DNA from: Burkholderiales bacterium
GTDB taxonomy: Bacteria; Pseudomonadota; Gammaproteobacteria; Burkholderiales; Casimicrobiaceae
Reading direction: 5' to 3'
DNA length: 9,009 bases
Assembly (NCBI GenBank): GCA_025935435.1
Contig: JAICVH010000067.1
Location: 1-9,009 of the forward strand
The translations under genes were made by a program, and so were the position numbers. Below, piece by piece: positions 5,084 through 9,009 of the stretch (position 1 is the stretch's first letter; each line of letters begins with the position of its first letter). The notes beneath the pieces were generated by a model. The model searched no databases and was not told where the DNA came from. It was given only the letters and a program-made list of their open reading frames with translations.

Positions 5084-6757
5084 ATGAAAACAACCGTGTC
5101 AAGAATGAGTCTGGTCGCCCTCTGCATGCTGGTCGCGTTGCTCGCCGGTTGCGACCGCGCGCCGCCACCCGCAAATCCCCAGACGCCCGCGGCATCCACG
5201 ACCGGTTCGACGCCGCCTGCGCCACAGGCTGCCAATGCAACCCCCGTTCGCCAGGACGACCCGTACGACGTGTCGAAAATGGACTTCAAGCCGGGCCCGG
5301 CAAAAATCAGCAGCGAGCGCCATACGGGCCCCTTCGCAGCGGGCGGCGCGCTCAGCTTGGATGCCGCTGTCAAGCCGCTGGTCCCGGATGCCGTCAAAGA
5401 GGTACGTCTCGACACGACGCACAAGGTCATCGAGATTGCGCCCGGCGTGAAGTTCAGCGCATGGACGTTCGGCGATCAGGTGCCCGGTCCGGTCGTGCGC
5501 GCGCGCGTCGGCGATCGCGTCAAGTTCTCGATGACCAACCGCAGCGACGAGCACGTCCCTGGCCTGCAGGTCATGGCCGCGCCGATGATGCATTCGATGG
5601 ACTTCCATTCGGCGATGGTGTCGCCGCAGGACAAGTACCGGTCGGTTGCACCGGGCCAGACGATCGACTTCGAGTTCACGCCGAATTATCCCGGCGTCTA
5701 CATGTATCACTGCGGCACGCCGATGGTGCTCGAGCACATTGCATCGGGCATGTATGGAATGATGATCGTCGAGCCGCGCGGCGGATACCCGACCAAGGTC
5801 GATCACGAATATGCGGTGATCCAGAGCGAGTTCTATACGAAGCTGGACCCGCAGAAGCGCAAGGTCGACGGACAGCCGCTATACGTTCTCGACGGCGAGC
5901 GCGTGCGAACGAAAGCGCCGACGTATACGGTGTTCAACGGTCGCTACAACGGGATGGTCGACAAGCCGCTCGCCGCCAAGCCCGGCGAGCACGTGCGGCT
6001 TTTCCTGCTGAACGTGGGGCCGTCGAACACGTCGAGCTTCCACGTCGTGGGCACGATCTTCGATCGCGTATGGCTCGAAGGCAATCCCGACAATCAGTTG
6101 CGAGGTGCGCAGACCGTGCTGATGGGCTCGAGCAACAGTGCGATCGTGGAATTCGTCATCCCCGAAGCCGGAAGTTACGTGATGGTCGACCATCATTTCG
6201 CCAACGCGTCGCAGGGCGCTATCGGCCTCATTGCCGCGGGTGAATCACCAGGCGGCGGCGAGAGCGAGCACCACAACATACCGGCGACCTCGGCGCCAAC
6301 GGATCCGGTCGCGGTCAAGGGCAAGCTCGCATTCGAATCGAAGTGCCTCGCATGCCATTCGATCGCGGGCGGCGACAAATTGGGACCGGACGTCTATGGC
6401 GTGTCCAAGCGTCGCTCCGACGCGTGGCTGACGCGCTGGCTCAAGTCGCCCGAAGAAATGCTCAAGACGGACGCCGACGCCAAGGCCATGCTGGACAAGT
6501 ACAAGGTGCCGATGCCCGACCAGAATCTATCCGACCAGGAGATCCGCGAGTTCATCGCGTATTTCAAGTGGGCCGATGCGAACCTTCAGGTCAAGGGGGA
6601 ACAGCAGCCGCAAGCGGCGGCGCCAGGAACCGCACTGCAGCCGAACCAAACGCTGTCCGGCTCGCCAAGCGCGACCAACGTGCCACAATCACCGAGCAGT
6701 CTCACCAACGTTGCGCCCGCGCCGAACGCAGGCCGCGCGAACGCGAAAGGCAAATGA
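5084..6757 (+). CDS. nirK: Copper nitrite reductase, lipoprotein with fused C-terminal cytochrome c
   Basis: The product reduces nitrite to nitric oxide outside the cytoplasmic membrane. From ATG 5084 it has 557 residues: a lipoprotein signal with lipobox LLAGC (lipidated C23), a Pro/Ala/Thr-rich tether (~24-58), two cupredoxin domains (~100-385), a linker (~386-411), a class I cytochrome c (~412-500) and a Pro/Gln/Ala/Ser-rich tail (501-557). Type 1 copper ligands are H170, C210, H218 and M223; type 2 ligands are H175, H209 and H370; catalytic residues are D173 and H320. The C-to-H spacing of 8 follows the AniA type. The heme site is CLACH (C421, C424, H425) with M477 as probable sixth ligand. 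The domain order resembles the NirK-cytochrome c of Ralstonia pickettii. An upstream ATG at 4949 is rejected because it would bury the lipoprotein signal and include the promoter. Regulation is probably through the palindrome at 4986. Confidence 0.96.
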   Translation: MKTTVSRMSLVALCMLVALLAGCDRAPPPANPQTPAASTTGSTPPAPQAANATPVRQDDPYDVSKMDFKPGPAKISSERHTGPFAAGGALSLDAAVKPLVPDAVKEVRLDTTHKVIEIAPGVKFSAWTFGDQVPGPVVRARVGDRVKFSMTNRSDEHVPGLQVMAAPMMHSMDFHSAMVSPQDKYRSVAPGQTIDFEFTPNYPGVYMYHCGTPMVLEHIASGMYGMMIVEPRGGYPTKVDHEYAVIQSEFYTKLDPQKRKVDGQPLYVLDGERVRTKAPTYTVFNGRYNGMVDKPLAAKPGEHVRLFLLNVGPSNTSSFHVVGTIFDRVWLEGNPDNQLRGAQTVLMGSSNSAIVEFVIPEAGSYVMVDHHFANASQGAIGLIAAGESPGGGESEHHNIPATSAPTDPVAVKGKLAFESKCLACHSIAGGDKLGPDVYGVSKRRSDAWLTRWLKSPEEMLKTDADAKAMLDKYKVPMPDQNLSDQEIREFIAYFKWADANLQVKGEQQPQAAAPGTALQPNQTLSGSPSATNVPQSPSSLTNVAPAPNAGRANAKGK

Positions 6758-7161
6758 TGCGGCGCGACCCGATTTCGTTGCTGGCGGTAGCGCTCACGCT
6801 GACGCTCTCACCGACCGCCGGCTGGGCGTGCGGCGTATGCATCGAAGATAAAGTGGCGGCCACGTACGATCACGCCGTGGTGAAACGGGCGACGGCGAAT
6901 CATCAGCAGGTCGTGTTCGTCGCAGTCGAGGGGCCGGTCGTCGCGAATGCCATCCGTGCGCGGATCGTGCGTACCAAAGTCTCCGGCGTCGTGCCGGGCA
7001 GTTTGCGCACGTCGAGCGAACCCCCGGCTTTCTCGTTCGTGCTCAACGGCAACGAGCAACCGGCCCGCGCGGTCGCCGATTTCCGCAAGGCGATTGGCGA
7101 CTCGCGTGCACAGCTCTCGCTGTTGCGCATCGTGCGCGACGGGAAGCTGATAGAACCCTAA
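6757..7161 (+). CDS. Small secreted protein with N-terminal CxxC, unknown function
   Basis: I do not recognise this 134-residue protein. It begins MRRDPISLLAVALTL, a typical signal peptide, with probable cleavage after GWA so that the mature protein starts with CGVC (C25, C28). These are its only cysteines. The rest alternates strand-like (HQQVVFVAVEG), helix-like (VVANAIRARIVRTK), strand (PAFSFVLNG), helix (PARAVADFRKAIG) and strand (AQLSLLRIVRDGK) segments. This pattern is compatible with a ferredoxin-like fold such as heavy-metal-associated domains; that is inference. The ATG at 6757 overlaps the nirK stop (TGATG) and has AGG at 6748-6750, so it is translationally coupled to nirK. ATG 6754 is one codon upstream. 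A role in copper delivery or heme/thiol chemistry for NirK is plausible but unproven. Confidence 0.82.
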   Translation: MRRDPISLLAVALTLTLSPTAGWACGVCIEDKVAATYDHAVVKRATANHQQVVFVAVEGPVVANAIRARIVRTKVSGVVPGSLRTSSEPPAFSFVLNGNEQPARAVADFRKAIGDSRAQLSLLRIVRDGKLIEP

Positions 7162-7185
7162 CCGGCCGGCTATGATGGCGACCTC

Positions 7186-8394
7186 ATGCTCCCCAAGCGC
7201 ACGCAGGTCGCCATCATCGGCGCCGGCCCGTCCGGCCTGCTGCTCGGGCAACTGTTGCACAACGCCGGCATCGACAATGTCATTGTCGAGCGCCGCAGCG
7301 GCGACTATGTACTGAGCCGCATTCGCGCCGGGGTGCTCGAGCAGACGACGGCCGACCTGCTCGATGAAGCCGGTGTCGGTACACGGATGCGGCGCGAAGG
7401 CCTGCTGCACGACGGCATCGAGCTGGCGTTCGGCGGCGCGCGGCATCGCATCGACCTGTGTGGGCTGACCGGCAAGCACGTCGTGATCTACGGGCAGACC
7501 GAGGTCACGCACGACCTGATGGATGCGCGGCGAGCTTTCGGCGGCATTACCGCCTACGAAGCCGCCGACGTGCAACCTCACGGGTTTGATACGGCCACGC
7601 CGTCGATCACGTGGCGGCAGGAGGGCCACACGCGCACGCTCGCATGCGAATTCATTGCCGGCTGTGACGGCTATCACGGCGTGAGCCGCGCGAGCATTCC
7701 CGCGTCCAGCATCACGAGTTACGAACGCGAGTATCCGTTCGGCTGGCTCGGCATTCTTGCGGACACGCCACCGGTGTCGCATGAATTGATCTATTCGAAC
7801 CACGAGCGCGGCTTTGCACTCTGCTCGATGCGTTCACCGACGCGCACGCGCTATTACGTCCAATGCTCGCTCGAGGATCGAGTCGAGCAATGGAGCGACG
7901 AAGCCTTCTGGGACGAATTGCGCCGGCGCCTCGATCCCGAGGCGGCCGAATCGATCGTCATCGGCCCTTCTATCGAAAAGAGCATTGCGCCGTTACGCAG
8001 TTTCGTCGGCGAGCCCATGCGTTTCGGCCGGCTGTTGCTCGCGGGCGACGCTGCGCATATCGTTCCGCCGACTGGCGCGAAGGGGTTGAATCTCGCAGCC
8101 TCCGACGTGCGTTTTCTTGCCCGCGCGTTGATCGAGCACTTCATGGACCGCAGCGATGCGGGCATCGACGGCTATTCGGACACATGCCTGCGCCGCGTGT
8201 GGAAGGCCGAGCGGTTCTCGTGGTGGTTCACATCGCTCACGCATCGTTTCCCCGACACGGGTGCGATCGGCCGCAAGCTGCAGCGCGCCGAACTCGACTA
8301 TCTGGTCGGCTCGAAAGCGGCATCGACCGCGATGGCCGAAAACTACGTCGGGCTGCCGTTCGAGGATACGACCTACAATTCGCCGTTTGCATGA
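7186..8394 (+). CDS. pobA: 4-hydroxybenzoate 3-monooxygenase (p-hydroxybenzoate hydroxylase)
   Basis: This FAD-dependent aromatic hydroxylase converts 4-hydroxybenzoate to protocatechuate with NAD(P)H and O2 in the cytosol, feeding ring cleavage by the protocatechuate branch of the beta-ketoadipate or meta pathways. The 402-residue product has the GxGxxG dinucleotide motif (IIGAGPSG, 10-17), the DG motif (CDGYHGVSR, 160-168) and the GD motif (LLLAGDAAHIVPPTGAKG, 283-300). Residues equivalent to the Pseudomonas enzyme's substrate-site residues Y201, S212, R214, Y222, P293 and Y385 are present as Y203, S214, R216, Y224, P295 and Y387. It begins 24 bp after the CxxC gene with no terminator and a poor ribosome-binding site. 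No PobR-type regulator is in the window. Identity is strong; dependence on the nirK promoter is only inferred. Confidence 0.96.
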   Translation: MLPKRTQVAIIGAGPSGLLLGQLLHNAGIDNVIVERRSGDYVLSRIRAGVLEQTTADLLDEAGVGTRMRREGLLHDGIELAFGGARHRIDLCGLTGKHVVIYGQTEVTHDLMDARRAFGGITAYEAADVQPHGFDTATPSITWRQEGHTRTLACEFIAGCDGYHGVSRASIPASSITSYEREYPFGWLGILADTPPVSHELIYSNHERGFALCSMRSPTRTRYYVQCSLEDRVEQWSDEAFWDELRRRLDPEAAESIVIGPSIEKSIAPLRSFVGEPMRFGRLLLAGDAAHIVPPTGAKGLNLAASDVRFLARALIEHFMDRSDAGIDGYSDTCLRRVWKAERFSWWFTSLTHRFPDTGAIGRKLQRAELDYLVGSKAASTAMAENYVGLPFEDTTYNSPFA

Positions 8395-8411
8395 CCCGCA
8401 GCACCCCAACC

Positions 8412-8418
8412 AGGAGGA
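8412..8418 (+). promoter_or_regulatory. Strong ribosome-binding site of the solute-binding protein gene
   Basis: AGGAGGA ends 4 nt before the ATG at 8423 and nearly equals the full anti-Shine-Dalgarno complement. It fixes the start codon and predicts much stronger translation than pobA, which lacks such a site. This suits an abundant periplasmic protein. Confidence 0.85.
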
Positions 8419-8422
8419 AAGC

Positions 8423-9009
8423 ATGAAGCGAGCATTGTGGCCGGCCGTGGCGCTTGGCCTTTGCATCAGCGCGTCCACGATGGCGCAGCAGGGTCCGGTG
8501 CCGATCTACGGGCTCGTCGAGCTTTCGGGGACCGGCACGACGTCCGGCACGAACTTCGATAATGGCGTGAAGCTCGCCGTCAAGGAAATCAACGCAAGCG
8601 GCGGCATCCTCGGGCGCAAGATCGAGTACACGTCGCTCGACACGCAGTCGCAGCCCCAGGTGTCGAAGGCGCTGGCTCAGAAGGCCATCGACCAGGGCGC
8701 GTACGTTGTCATGGGTCCGGTGTTTTCGGGATCGATTCTCGTCAGCATGGCCGAGACGCGCCGGGCGGAAGTGCCGAATTTCACCGGCGGCGAGGCAGCT
8801 GCGATCACGCAGCAGGGCAATCCCTACATCTTCCGCACGTCGTTCACGCAGACGACGGCGATGCCGAAAGTCGCGCGCTATCTGAAGGATACGGTGAAAG
8901 CGAAGAACGTCGCGATCATCTGGGTCAACAACGACTTCGGCAAAGGTGGCCTCGACACGATGCGCAAGGCGCTCGATGCGCAAGGCATCAAGGTGGCCGC
9001 CGAGATCTC
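8423..9009 (+). CDS. Branched-chain amino acid-type ABC transporter solute-binding protein (partial, 3' end missing)
   Basis: About 195 residues are visible before the window ends; family members usually have 370-400. A signal peptide (MKRALWPAVALGLCISASTMA, probable cleavage after MA) is followed by the type I periplasmic-binding-protein lobe of the LivK/Peripla_BP_6 family. Landmarks are PIYGLVELSGTGTTSGTNF (strand and ligand loop), NGVKLAVKEINASGGILGRKIE, VVMGPVFSGS, an IFRTSFTQ segment and VAIIWVNNDFGKGG. It lies 28 bp after pobA in the same direction. Such receptors in aromatic catabolic clusters often serve aromatic acids and not amino acids, so 4-hydroxybenzoate or a relative is a reasonable ligand guess. 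Permease and ATPase genes would be expected just beyond the right edge. Confidence 0.93.
   Translation, partial: MKRALWPAVALGLCISASTMAQQGPVPIYGLVELSGTGTTSGTNFDNGVKLAVKEINASGGILGRKIEYTSLDTQSQPQVSKALAQKAIDQGAYVVMGPVFSGSILVSMAETRRAEVPNFTGGEAAAITQQGNPYIFRTSFTQTTAMPKVARYLKDTVKAKNVAIIWVNNDFGKGGLDTMRKALDAQGIKVAAEI

Noticed and set aside
5149..6243. Plus-strand open frame of 364 codons inside nirK in another phase
   Set aside because: All copper-site motifs are in the nirK frame; this frame is an Arg-rich shadow without a plausible product.
7162..7169. CCGGCCGG palindrome between the CxxC gene and pobA as a terminator
   Set aside because: It has no loop and no T-tract, so it cannot form an intrinsic terminator hairpin.
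6808..7803. Long minus-strand open frame (331 codons) opposite the CxxC gene and pobA
   Set aside because: It is antisense to pobA, whose motifs are unmistakable, and its own composition (Arg, Asp, His, Ala-rich) has no domain signature.
8237..8983. Minus-strand open frame of 248 codons at the right end
   Set aside because: It overlaps pobA and the solute-binding protein in antisense; the latter has a strong ribosome-binding site, a signal peptide and family motifs.

Overview
This is a chromosomal segment of a high-GC betaproteobacterium, most likely of the order Burkholderiales. The left edge holds the 5' part of a 16S rRNA gene on the minus strand with betaproteobacterial sequence features. 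Its leader carries a boxA antitermination element and a strong promoter. I cannot name a genus from sequence alone. No mobile element, CRISPR array, tRNA or prophage gene is visible. The gene-free stretch at 672-1033 is the rRNA leader and promoter region.

Layout, left to right. (1) 1-1020, minus strand: 16S rRNA (5' ~671 nt), leader with a boxB-like hairpin and boxA, and the rrn promoter, which abuts the end of the next gene. (2) 1034-1924, minus: an LpxL/HtrB-type lipid A acyltransferase. (3) 1997-2719, plus, divergent from it: a stand-alone Sfp-type 4'-phosphopantetheinyl transferase with a TTG start. (4) 2759-4931, minus: a probable three-gene unit, transcribed hemerythrin-like protein, then CitE-like lyase, then DUF1684 protein. 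(5) 5084-8394, plus: copper nitrite reductase NirK with a lipoprotein signal and a fused C-terminal cytochrome c, a translationally overlapping small secreted CxxC protein, and 4-hydroxybenzoate 3-monooxygenase (PobA). (6) 8423-9009, plus: the start of a periplasmic LivK-type ABC solute-binding protein, cut by the window end.

The most coherent biology lies around 4281-7161. A perfect FNR/DNR/NnrR-type palindrome sits between the divergent hemerythrin and nirK genes, with its centre 41.5 bp from the start point predicted by a good -10 box for nirK. I infer a low-oxygen or nitric-oxide-controlled nitrite respiration module. In it, NirK makes NO at the cell envelope, hemerythrin may buffer NO or oxygen, and the CxxC protein may help with copper or heme handling. 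The last point is unproven. PobA and its solute-binding neighbour follow without a visible terminator. This places an oxygen-consuming aromatic degradation step behind a gene of anaerobic respiration. I see no clear evidence of a wholly new system. The small CxxC protein next to the lipoprotein NirK-cytochrome fusion is the best candidate for undescribed function.
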